In this document: piece after piece, positions 54,864 to 64,000 of the stretch
Layout of the letters: every line of letters begins with the position of its first letter
Numbering within the stretch: position 1 is the first letter of the stretch
NCBI GenBank assembly: GCA_032158125.1
Contig: JASKOT010000003.1
Location: forward strand, 806,001 to 870,000
DNA from: Papiliotrema nemorosa
Lineage: Eukaryota; Basidiomycota; Tremellomycetes; Tremellales; Rhynchogastremaceae
DNA: 64,000 bases
Direction of reading: 5' to 3'
The notes under the pieces: model-generated
Told to the model about the DNA's origin: nothing
What the model saw: the letters and a program-made list of their open reading frames with translations, nothing else
The model's database searches: none
Program-made: the position numbers and the translations under genes

Positions 54864-55475
54864 ACGGCATGACAAATTTGGTCTGATTCGACGCATAACG
54901 CAGCTAGAAGGGTTCGCGATCGAGTCAAATCAGGTCATTATACCGGATGCATGGCATCTTGAAGCTTCCCTTTGATTCTATCCCCCAAGGAGCCAACTGA
55001 TCAGCTGAATAGCGCGGCATCGTTACTGGGGTCAAAATAATCAAGGTGTCTTTAAGTCTCTGCAGGCACAACAGTCAGTCACTGCTCACCTCTGGCCATT
55101 TGGTATTTTCTTAATATTTGTCGGGTCTCGCCTATATGGCGAAATACGGCCAGAGCTGTTACACTCTAGATACAAACCCTGTTAATTGTACTCAAGATCC
55201 TCTTCGATAGGCTCGCGCGCAGAGAGATAGAGCCTAATCTAGGTGACGTCAGGGTATTGTTGGTGTTGTTTGTCATGGTTATCTCTCTCGGTGGGGTGGC
55301 AAAATATGGACACTGGGCGCTCAAAATAACAGAGCTAGAGAGGATCTGCGCAGCCTCGTTCAGAGTTACAAAGTGCTGCAGATATGACCAGGGAGTCTCG
55401 CCTACCATTTCCTTTGTCATGCATCTATCACTCTGTCTTGTATCATAATTTGAGCATACCTGTCATTGTCCCACC
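54864..55475. other. Intergenic region between the MTFP1-like and C2-domain genes
   Basis: No coding frame I can support. Confidence 0.45.
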
Positions 55476-57149
55476 ATGCCTGACGAAAAGAAGAAAGGCA
55501 ACGACGGGAAAGACGAAAAGCCATCTGGCGGCTATGACTCGACTCCCCTCCACCCTTCATCCTCCCCGACCTATACGGTCAAATTCACCTTTCATTCCGC
55601 CTCCAACATCCCTGTATCAGATTACGGCGCTGCTTCAGCTGACCCATTTGTCCTCGCTCAGCTCAACACATCCACACCAACACGGCACAAGGAAGATGCC
55701 AAACTTCGCTTCAGGTCACAAACGATTCACGGGACCGTCGAACCGCAATGGGAAGCCGAGTGGATAGTCGCTGGGGTACCTCAATCCGGGTTCACGTTGA
55801 AAGCCAGGATATACGATGAAGATCCGGGAGACCACGATGATCGATTGGGCAAGGTCATTTATTCTTCGGGACAGATAGGCGAGGGATGGAAGGGGATTTC
55901 GAAGCAGGAATTTAAAGTGAAGAAGAGGAATGCAGACCTCTTCGCATATGGACTGAGATGGGGCAAGAAGATCATGTGCAAAGATGTCGAACTTCACGCA
56001 AGAATGGTTTTATCTGCGGAGATATTGGGAAAGACGGAAGAGGAAGTGGGCAAGGTGTATACGGTCAATTCGTTCTACTTTGTCCATTTCTCGCCCATGA
56101 TAGGACGTCTGACGGGTATCAAGGCAGATGACGACCGGGGGGTAGAGCGTTACGAGTGAGTGGCTACTACACATTAACGAAAGTATCATTGAAGATAGCT
56201 TCCAAGCCAACGAGCTTCAATTGCAGGGACCGGTCCCAACGCAGCTGTATCACCGATACGTCGAGTTCAAGCCGTTCGTCGCGGGCATGTTCCAGGATGT
56301 AGGACTGCGGGGTCGATTACTCCACAAGGCTCTGCACCATCAACATGAGAGGATATACAACTTTGATAAGAAGACGAAATACGGGACGTTGCCTGGACCA
56401 GGCGACGAGATGACATTGCGGTTCTTGGACATGGTTCATTATGATGAAGGAGGCAGGATCTTCACCTATGTGATCACGACCGACGGGATGTTCAGGTTCA
56501 CCGAGACGGGCAAGGAATTCGGTATCGATCTACTAAGCAAGCATACGATGCATTCGGATGTCAATGTAAGTCTCCCCAACACACCCGGGACTGAGCTGAC
56601 GACCAGATGTACATCGCTTGGAGTGGAGAATTCTTGATCCGCCGGTTATCTAAACCGAAGAAAAGTGCAGAGGCACCTGACCAGCATACCCACCCGGCAG
56701 AGGCTGTACCAGGGGGACCCCCAAAATCCGGACCTATCAAAGACCCGAAATACTACGAATTGGTGATTGACAACGATAGTGGGACCTACCGACCCGACGC
56801 GTCCCTCATCCCCGTTTTGAAAAAGTTCCTCAAGAAGAACTTTCCCAATCTCCATATCGAGGTCAAGGCGTGCGACGATGATGCTCTGGACAAGATCAAA
56901 GAGGACCAGAGGAAGGTCAAGAAGGAAGAGGGGGACCATCTCGTGTATGGTCAAGGATCCGATTCAGGCAGTATATCCTCGTCTGATGAAGAAGAACTGG
57001 ACGAGCGAGAGAGAGCGGAGGAGGACGTTCCGACGGGACCTGAAAAGGCGTTTGAAGCTATCAAGGATCCTGTGGGAGCTGCCAAGACTGCTGTTGGACA
57101 TGAAGCGCACCATGAGGGCCAGCACGAGGTGAAAGAGCAACAGGGCTGA
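55476..57149 (+). CDS. C2-domain protein, fungal type
   Basis: Exons 55476-56155, 56199-56565 and 56607-57149 give 529 residues. A C2 domain covers about residues 33-150: TYTVKFTFHSASNIPVSDYG, then ADPFVLAQL, GTVEPQWEAEWIVAGVP and LKARIYDEDPGDHDDRLGKV; the acidic residues of the Ca2+ loops (DPF and DEDPGDHDD) are present, so Ca2+-dependent membrane binding is plausible. The middle region (GPVPTQLYHRYVEFKPFVAG, DMVHYDEGGRIFTYVITTDG) looks folded. The C-terminal 180 residues hold KYYELVIDNDSGTYRPDASL and a charged, disordered tail with an acidic cluster. No signal peptide or TM segment is visible. Role unknown beyond membrane binding. Confidence 0.8.
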
Positions 57150-57655
57150 GGCGGTCGCCTGGTGGGACAGGGGGATTACGATTCATGCGACGGTATATGT
57201 AGCGTATAAGATATCGTGTTTCAGTACTTGATGATATTCTATAATCTCTTCGGAATTCTGTGCCGGGGGAGGGGGGCATCGATGGCAGCTGTCTGGATGG
57301 CGGAAGCAGAATGGACGTCAACGTCAATCGTCCTTGTTTCAGGTTGGTTTGGTTGGTTTCGACCTCGACGTGAAGCCGTCACTGATTCATCTCGTGCGAT
57401 CACCCACACACTCCATGAACATCATCTCGTTTCCGGGACGAAAAGGAAGGGGAGGCGTGGATGCAAATCCTTCTGTGTGGCTTTGACCACAAACCCATCA
57501 TTGGCGAGGTGTTAAACCTCCGATGCCTGGCATCCTCGGCACGCAACATGAGGTCGGTACCTGACCATCAAAAAATGCTTCAACGCTGGACACTCGCACT
57601 TTGACATTCTCCTGGTACTCCAATATCTCTCACCTTCGCTGTATAGTATTCTAGT
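57150..57655. other. Intergenic region upstream of EXG1
   Basis: No coding frame I can support; promoter and 5' UTR of the glucanase gene are expected here. Confidence 0.45.
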
Positions 57656-59574
57656 ATGAGGGGTACAAACCTTATCACTGGCGTTCTGATCCTCTGTCGA
57701 ATATCAGACTTAGCAGGGTTGGTCGAAGCGACACCGTTCGGCCGGAAAGATGGAGGTTTGAGGATCCCCTTCAAGACTTTGCGAAAGGTGGATAGTAGGG
57801 ATGAGACGCTCGAGAGTAGAGCGAGGGCGCCTGGATTCACATGGGGCGTGGATCCTATGCGGGGGGTAAATATTGGTGGATGGTTAGTCGTCCAACCCTC
57901 CAACCCTCTGTCAACGCCGGGTACTCATCTTAGGCTTGTTCTGGAGGTGAGCTATCCTATTCTCGAGTATCATTTCGTATATGCGTGCAATGGTGAACGA
58001 GCGAGCGATATTGAATAAGGATGAGCTCACAGCAGCCATGGATCACACCTTCCCTGTTCCAAGGTAAACCCGATTGGGTAGTTGACGAATACACCTATGG
58101 CTCATACATGTCGACTCAACCGGATCCTATGGCTGAAATAAGACAACATTGGAATACCTGGTTCCAGTATTACGAGCTGGAGAACATCGCTTCGGTGGGG
58201 TTGAATACTATAAGAGTACAGATTGGATTCTGGAGCTTGATACCGTTGATTAATGGGGAGCCATTCTTGGTTGGAGCGTTTGAGTATCTCAAACTGGCGG
58301 TGACTTGGGCTCAGGGGTTGAATCTCAAGGTGAGTCATCTGGTTCCTTGGAGTACATTGGGGAATAGAAATAGGTCAGGAGCTGATGAGCAGGTCATGTT
58401 GGATCTGCACGGTGCACCCGGGGGGCAAAATGGGTTTGACAACTCGTGCGTGTTCAATCCGAACTATTGCATATCATTGAGCAATGCTAATACCGTCGTA
58501 GAGGCATCCGAGGCGTGCGACAATGGACATGGAATCAAACTAATATGGACCGAACTATCGCAGCACTACAGGTGCTCACGGAAGAGTTTACAGATCCAAC
58601 ATACGGCGATACGATTGTGGCTGTTGAACTTCTCAACGAACCCTTTCCACAACAAGACTGGGAGGTCGACTATCTGAAGCGATTCTATCAGGCGGCATAT
58701 ACCACCGTCAGGCAAGCTGCGAAACAGCCAGGAGTGGTTGTGGCTATAGATGAGGCGTTTCAAGGGTTGTCCGCTTGGGATGGGTTCATGACGGAACCTC
58801 AGTGGTCAAGTGTGGCTCTAGATACGGTGAGTTGAGAGGACTTCGAAACGATATTGGACGATTTGGAGAAGGGATGGTCAGGACTGATAGAATAGCACAT
58901 TTACGCAATGTTCAACCTCGACACACTGTCCATGGGCTATAATGCGAATCTCCAATGGTACTGCTCGCAGCTCAACGGACTGGTCGAAACGAACAAACAA
59001 CACTGGACGATAGTCGGCGAGTTTACACGTGAGCTGCCTGGTCATAGCTCTGGAGTATTCCTCATTGACAGCCGCGAACACCGATTGTGCAAAGTGGTTG
59101 AATGGACGGGGCGCTGGGGCGCGCTATGATAACACCTTACAATGGTCGAAACCGTAGGTCATCTTACCTTCTCACTTGCGCCCATCTTTCGTTTCTTTTG
59201 TCTTAAGCGTTTCTGCATAATCCAGATTCTCACATGTAGTCTCACTTTCAAGGGTGACTGCAGCACAAAGACCGGGCCGGATGGAAGCGAATTTGGCGCG
59301 GATTATACAGATCACCTCGCTCAAAGCTTTGAAACCCAGACTTATGTATACGAACAGGCATCGGGTAAGCATCGCTTGATATCCCGTCTCGAGTATGGGT
59401 CGGAGCGTTGATAAACAGGGTGGATCATGTGGACCTGGAAGACTGAAGAAGCGTCAGATTGGTCCATGTCCACAGGTATAACGTACGGTAAGCTGCAGGC
59501 TCCCATCGGGATAGGAGGAGGTGTTGAGATCAGGTTGGATACCCACGCCCATCACTGCTAAACTTCATGGGTGA
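57656..59574 (+). CDS. EXG1: Exo-1,3-beta-glucanase, glycoside hydrolase family 5
   Basis: Secreted or wall-bound glucanase acting in cell-wall beta-glucan remodelling. Ten exons: 57656-57882, 57934-57946 (13 nt), 58036-58329, 58393-58445, 58502-58826, 58896-59028, 59072-59153, 59240-59364, 59419-59487 and 59534-59574, giving 453 residues. A signal peptide (LITGVLILCRISDLAGLVEA) leads. Family blocks: GVNIGGWLVLEPWITPSLF, rebuilt over two introns with the 13-nt exon supplying LVLE; MLDLHGAPGGQNGFDNSG; VAVELLNEPF with the acid/base Glu; IVGEFT with the nucleophile Glu; GWIMWTWKTE. The C-terminus YGWIPTPITAKLHG is restored by the last intron. The acceptor at 59239 gives PLTFKGDC in frame. Confidence 0.92.
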
Positions 59575-59878
59575 TTTATGGATCCTGGTTCAGACGGACG
59601 CAGCTGATGTCCAGCACCCCGTGTAACTTTTCTTCTGCCCATGCCGAGTCTTCGCCGAGCAGCGAATCCAGCAGTCGCACAAAGGTGTCGAGACTTGACG
59701 TTGTCATGAAGTTGTGCATCGGGAGCATCTTGGCAGTAATGGTTACATTGTTGTGACCCATCACACAAACCAGCCATATAGCATATATAGATTGTACATG
59801 TGCAATAGCATATCTACTCAAAACAAGATCTCCTCGGATGTAGAGCGTAAAGATGATCAGTCAAGAGGAGGAGTGGTC
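59575..59878. other. Short convergent intergenic region
   Basis: The 3' flanks of EXG1 and the J-protein gene meet here; no coding frame I can support. Confidence 0.45.
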
Positions 59879-61023
59879 CTACACCCCACCCCCATCTACG
59901 CCCTGTTCTTGTTTTTCAATCTCGCGAAGTGTCTTCGTCTCGTTGACCCTACGCCTGATCTGTTCTCTTCGAGCTTGACCATGTATCTTGGCTTCTTCTC
60001 TTGCAGATGCCAAGGCATGCGAAGCACTATGATGTCAGCTTGAATTGGAGGGATACGAAGATATAAGGGCAGCTCACTCCATGTGTTTCTCCTCGAGGAT
60101 TTCCATACGGGTTTGGGTCACTCCGTTCAGACGATGATACTGCACCCAGGTTAACAGACACCCCTGAACATGAGCTCTTCCACACTCCATTCCAACCGTC
60201 ACCGGACAAGTAGCTCACCAGGGCAAATAGTACACCAGCAAAGTTTGAATGACTCATGTACTTCGGCTCACCGCCTACTCCTGCTTCTGGAAACTCCCTC
60301 CATTTTCCATCCAGTCCATACGCTCCCCAAGCGCCAAATCCCGCGTCACCTCTATAACGACTCGACATGCCTGCTCCTGCTTGTTTCCGACGTAATACCT
60401 CGGCGTACATCGGGTCGGTGGAGGGGTCATATCGAGGTGGAGGGGTTGACGGGTCGGGATGCCACCCGTGGTTGTAGGTGAGGTATGATTGGCGTGAAGA
60501 AGGGGAAGAGAGGAGGGTATAAGCTTTGTTGAGGGTTGCGAAATTGGCAGGGGAAGATGAAGGGTGTGTGGAGTCCGGATGGAGAAGGAGGGCTAGGCGG
60601 TAGTCTGTCGATCAATGAGACGCCCTTGGGAGGGGGAACGGATTAGTCGAAAGAGTCCAACTTACATTGCGACTTGATCTCTGAGGGAGTGGCATTACGC
60701 TCCAGACCTAATATCTCGAAAGGACCAGGTTGACGTCCGTCCCTACCAATCGTCGGAAATCTATATGTATCTCCAACCGAGTCGCGTGCTCTGCTTTTAC
60801 CCTTCCTATCTCCGTGGCTCGATGCACCAGGACGTCGGGAGGGTCCAGCTTGACTCGCTTGATCATTCTCTTCGGGTAAGGGAGTAGTGTGGTGTTGAGA
60901 CGAAGGGTGGTGGTCGTTTTCCTCTTCTCGATGGGCGGTCGCTGCGTGAGCTGATCGGATTGCCGACGATCGAGAGATGAGCTGGACGAGCGGACGCCTA
61001 CTGAGCGCCGGTGACCAGGGCAT
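59879..61023 (-). CDS. J-domain protein, probably mitochondrial
   Basis: Hsp70 co-chaperone of the DnaJ family. Four exons: 61023-60666, 60604-60219, 60139-60078 and 60026-59879, giving 317 residues. The N-terminus MPWSPALSRRPLVQLISRSS looks like a mitochondrial presequence. After a polar segment the J domain starts at about residue 100 (GPFEILGLERNATPSEIKSQ), and splicing restores YYRLALLLHPDSTH with the essential HPD motif near residue 130; FATLNKAYTLLSSPSSRQSY completes it. No Gly/Phe region, zinc finger or canonical C-terminal domain follows, so it is a class C (type III) J-protein. The C-terminus is a charged helix (ASAREEAKIHGQARREQIR). The Hsp70 partner is unknown. Confidence 0.88.
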
Positions 61024-61561
61024 GATGTATAGTCCGATTCAGCAGTGGAGAAAACCACCAAGGAGGCCGTTGTAGGGTGGGCAATGACCCTTCCAGTGAG
61101 AGGTTGCGTGGTCGGTGTCGAGGTGGATGTCACCTAATTCACCTGTGACGATCGGGCAATCAGACAGCCGGCCGAGTCCAATCAGCGGCAATCTCCGATG
61201 CTCACCCAAACGTCACGGGGGGGTCTATGCGCAACTAGGTGACACCCTCTTCTGACAATGCAGCAGAATGACTGGCATTGTGGTCTGGTGATGCATTGCT
61301 CACAGAGATTAGTCGCCTCGATGCCAATTACTCACAGGTAGAAGAGGGGGAAGGGTGAATTTGAAGATGGCACTTCTACCCACGCCCGACATGAAACGCC
61401 TCGCCATCCGAGCTGAGGGGTATTCTCAAGTGGACGGAGGGTGCATTTTTCCCTCTTCCTCTTAAATCTTTCCCTTCTCTTCTCTCATTTCCATCTGAAT
61501 TAGCATTACAATACCTTTCCCTCTCCCTACCCCCCTGCCTTATACATCCATACAGATCCCT
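61024..61561. other. Divergent intergenic region
   Basis: This lies between the J-protein gene and the next plus-strand gene. A pyrimidine-rich stretch (61430-61560) precedes the latter's ATG, as in many 5' leaders here. No coding frame I can support. Confidence 0.45.
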
Positions 61562-63877
61562 ATGCTGCGAGCTAAACCTCGTCCTTTCTCCTCTCGAGGT
61601 GACCCACCTCACTCCCATCTTCCCCACACTGCACCCGCATCTGCCCACCCTGCCCCTCGTCAGACTTCCTTCGGGAAGCTCATGCAGCTCGCGACGAGGG
61701 ATCGGGCGGTATGTCAGAAATACCCTACCACCCATGACGATACCGTCAAGACTTTGGGATCTCGTCACATGAGTTCTGAATATCACCCCATGGTGAAGAC
61801 CACCGAGACGGTCCAGAGCGATCATCCGGGACCAGCGTATGGTAGACGTACCATCAACCCTGTCCCTTCTCCCAGTGAGTCCAGAAACTTTCTCGACATT
61901 GACCTCGCCACCACTGCCACAATCGCTGACCATCAGCCGACAGGGTCTCCCCAGACCACCCTTCATACCTCTCTCTTGATCAAAGATTCCCCCGAGAGGG
62001 CAAATACCCCCTACCTTCTTCCTCTCGCCACCACACACAAATTCACACTCGACTCACAGGTCCTCGAGCGGACAACTTTCGTAAGGTCTCCGCACCCCGT
62101 ACATCCGCCCCTGCGAACCTAGCCAAACCCACCTCGTCCGCTCATCCTACCCGACCTCTTGTCCCGAGCAAGACAGGCCCCGCCTTCATGCGATTCGCCG
62201 ATATGCTCGAGCGTCCTGGTCCGATCACGAGGCAGGATAGTCCTATCATCAAAACCTCTCGATCGGTTCAAGACCGCATTGCCGCTTTAGCAGAAGTGGC
62301 TCAGGTCGACCCAACTCGGATCGCTGCTGAGGCGGCCAGTATCGGTCATAGGGTCACCGAGGTACGTCGACAAGCACCTTCCGGTACTCCGAGCCGTCCT
62401 ACAGTGAGACTAGATAACACCGATGAGCCAGCCAGAGTCACGCCAAACAGCCGATCGTCCTGGTCGAATTCATCGGCAGATCTCAATCGACCGCTTCCTC
62501 CCATTCCCACGGAAGATGAGGAAACTCCAACAAGACGAAGCGAGACTGAGGCAGAACACACGCCTACCAGAAAAGGTGCGATCAAACGGAAATCAGTCCC
62601 GGCCCTCCTTGCGACTAACATGATCGATCCTTCGCCTTTGGTCATCCCCGAGGTCCTCTGTGGCGTGACCAAAGAAGAGCAGCCGAATGCGGGAGAAATT
62701 CCAATGAGCGCATCCCAACTCATCAGAAACACTCTCAACTGGCTCGAACAAAGTGACAAACAGCGTGAGGTCTCCCGATCTTACCAGGCCCCAGCGCCAA
62801 GAGACGAACGGGCAGGCCCGACTGGCCCTAGAAGCTACCATGTGAGTGCTTCAGCTGACGAGAGTTGTCTGACATGTCAGAACACGATGCGATCATTAAC
62901 TTCGAGCTCTACACTCTCCAGTATGGGCATCAGGACACCTCCAGAACAACCGATGGGTGATTACTTCCTTTCGGCAAACAGCACCGACGCCGATGAGGAT
63001 ATCGCGAGAAAGCTACAGGCGATGTTCAACGATCTTGAAGATCATCAGATCTTGAGCGACGAGCGATTCGCCGGCCAGCTGCAGCTGGAGGAGGATACCA
63101 ATGGGGAGGTTGCTCACTTTGTGTCGCAGGGACAATCCAAAAAGGCGACCGTCAATCCACCGGCAGCTGGTGTCAGCCATGTCCATTCAATCCGCGCAAA
63201 GATCGAAAGCGCCAATTCTCCTACGCAGCTCAGCGCTCGAGTAGCTCCTTTGCAGGCGTCCACAACAGGCGTTCGGGTTTTCGGTCGGACCGCGAGCAAT
63301 CCGTCGCCGACGGCTGTAGTTCCCCTTGGTCCGCTCAAACGAAACACTGTACCGATAGGTTCGACCGAGGCTGGACAGCATTTCATTCCATCGGGTAGGA
63401 GCTTTGATACCGTTAGGCAAGCCGCTCCTGCAGTTTCTGCGGCTTTACCCGTCCAAGCGAACCAGGGTCAGGCGGATATTGAGATGTTGCGCAAGGAACT
63501 TCGACCAGTCAAGACGGGTGATCGGGTCAGCGATCTTGTTCAGAGTTACGAGTCCCGCAAGGTGCGCGAGCGGAACGGTTGTTTGGACTATGGCTGACAG
63601 CATAGAGCAGTCGACCTAGCTCTTGGTATGTCGAAAGTCCAACAGAGACTGTGGTCACGCCCATTCGAAGTGAGTTTAACATGGAGTAAGCTTCAGCCTC
63701 AGGGTTAATCTTCAGCATTGGCGGACATCCTAGGTCGAGAGCACCTCGTCCGGTCTTCTGAACTCAGCATGGAAGGCAAACGAATGAGTGAGTCTGATTC
63801 TGCTGTGCCTAACCAGAGCTGATCGTAAAGTGGCCGAGGTCCGAGCGCGTCGACGTCAGACTCACGGTGTCGTCTAA
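61562..63877 (+). CDS. Large disordered protein of unknown function
   Basis: Proposed exons: 61562-61874, 62060-62841, 62881-63561, 63601-63685, 63716-63787 and 63831-63877, giving 659 residues. The model is tentative: the 185-nt first intron is long and might hide a small exon, and the 3' end depends on donor 63686 rather than the stronger GTGAGT at 63670, which would end the protein after five more codons. Most of the protein is Ser/Pro/Thr-rich and disordered. Ordered-looking pieces are AFMRFADMLERPGPITRQ, QDRIAALAEVAQVDPTRIAA and DEDIARKLQAMFNDLEDHQI; the last recalls helices preceding RBR-type RING domains in fungi, but no RING is visible. I do not recognise the family. Confidence 0.55.
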
Positions 63878-64000
63878 GCATTTGCTGCAGTGAGCTGCCC
63901 CTGTTCTTCACACTCCTACAATGCCTGTCAAGACCCTTTACCACATGAACGGCTTTACCGAGGGCTTTAGGTGCCTGTAGCATGTAAAGTGCATGCAATT

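Noticed and set aside
26121..61023. A secondary-metabolite or other co-functional gene cluster around the P450 reductase and glycosyltransferases
   Set aside because: Neighbours are unrelated housekeeping genes with no core biosynthetic enzyme or cluster-type transcription factor.
61376..62038. 220-codon minus-strand frame at the start of the last gene
   Set aside because: Gly/Arg-rich product typical of an antisense shadow; the plus strand has the better leader and codon use.
1..64000. CRISPR arrays, insertion sequences, retroelements, riboswitches
   Set aside because: No regularly spaced repeats, terminal inverted repeats, transposase or reverse-transcriptase motifs were seen.

Overview
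The window is nuclear DNA of a basidiomycetous yeast, most likely a tremellomycete in the Cryptococcus/Kwoniella/Saitozyma neighbourhood. The evidence is short introns (mostly 34-55 nt, GTRNGT donors, CTGAC/CTAAC branch sites a few bases before a YAG acceptor), two to more than fifteen introns in most genes, compact spacing on both strands, an intron-containing class II tRNA, and protein content matching that lineage (calcineurin B, Kap95, P450 reductase, GH5 exo-glucanase, GPI cupredoxin). I see no transposon, virus, prophage, CRISPR array or obvious horizontal cluster. Gene models were spliced by hand from reading frame, splice consensus and family conservation.

Left third (1-25 kb): the 3' part of a tail-anchored protein; calcineurin B (CNB1, minus) divergent from a mitochondrial DEAD-box-like helicase; a ZIP zinc transporter; a METTL21-type methyltransferase whose stop codon overlaps that of the convergent ribosome-biogenesis gene RIX1; a Ser/Pro-rich nuclear-type protein; a glutathione S-transferase divergent from a DUF1275 membrane protein; a small unknown gene; tRNA-Leu(AAG); a RhoGEF; a dithiol glutaredoxin with two in-frame start codons; the RNA polymerase II elongation factor ELL; a UCH37-type deubiquitinase; and ATP synthase subunit h.

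Middle (26-47 kb): a 2,089-residue ARID/AT-hook/C2H2 zinc-finger chromatin protein; an NAPE-PLD-like metallohydrolase; a family 8 glycosyltransferase; a PA2G4/EBP1-like protein; a CNNM/Mam3 DUF21-CBS protein built from many tiny exons, one apparently a single nucleotide; NADPH-cytochrome P450 reductase; and importin beta-1 (KAP95) with a GC-AG intron.

Right third (47-64 kb): a small basic nuclear-type protein, prefoldin subunit 3, a GPI-anchored cupredoxin, a Ser/Thr-rich single-pass membrane protein, an MTFP1-like mitochondrial protein, a C2-domain protein, an exo-1,3-beta-glucanase, a mitochondrial J-domain protein and a large disordered protein of unknown function.

The genes are mostly housekeeping and do not form one pathway. 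Loose themes are mitochondrial function (helicase, ATP14, glutaredoxin, NAPE-PLD, MTFP1-like, J-protein), cell-surface biology (cupredoxin, Ser/Thr-rich protein, exo-glucanase, RhoGEF, calcineurin B) and transcription/chromatin (ELL, ARID protein). The most unusual signal is in RNA processing: a 1-nt exon, several 12-14 nt exons, introns near 30 nt, a GC-AG intron, and stop-free introns of length 3n.
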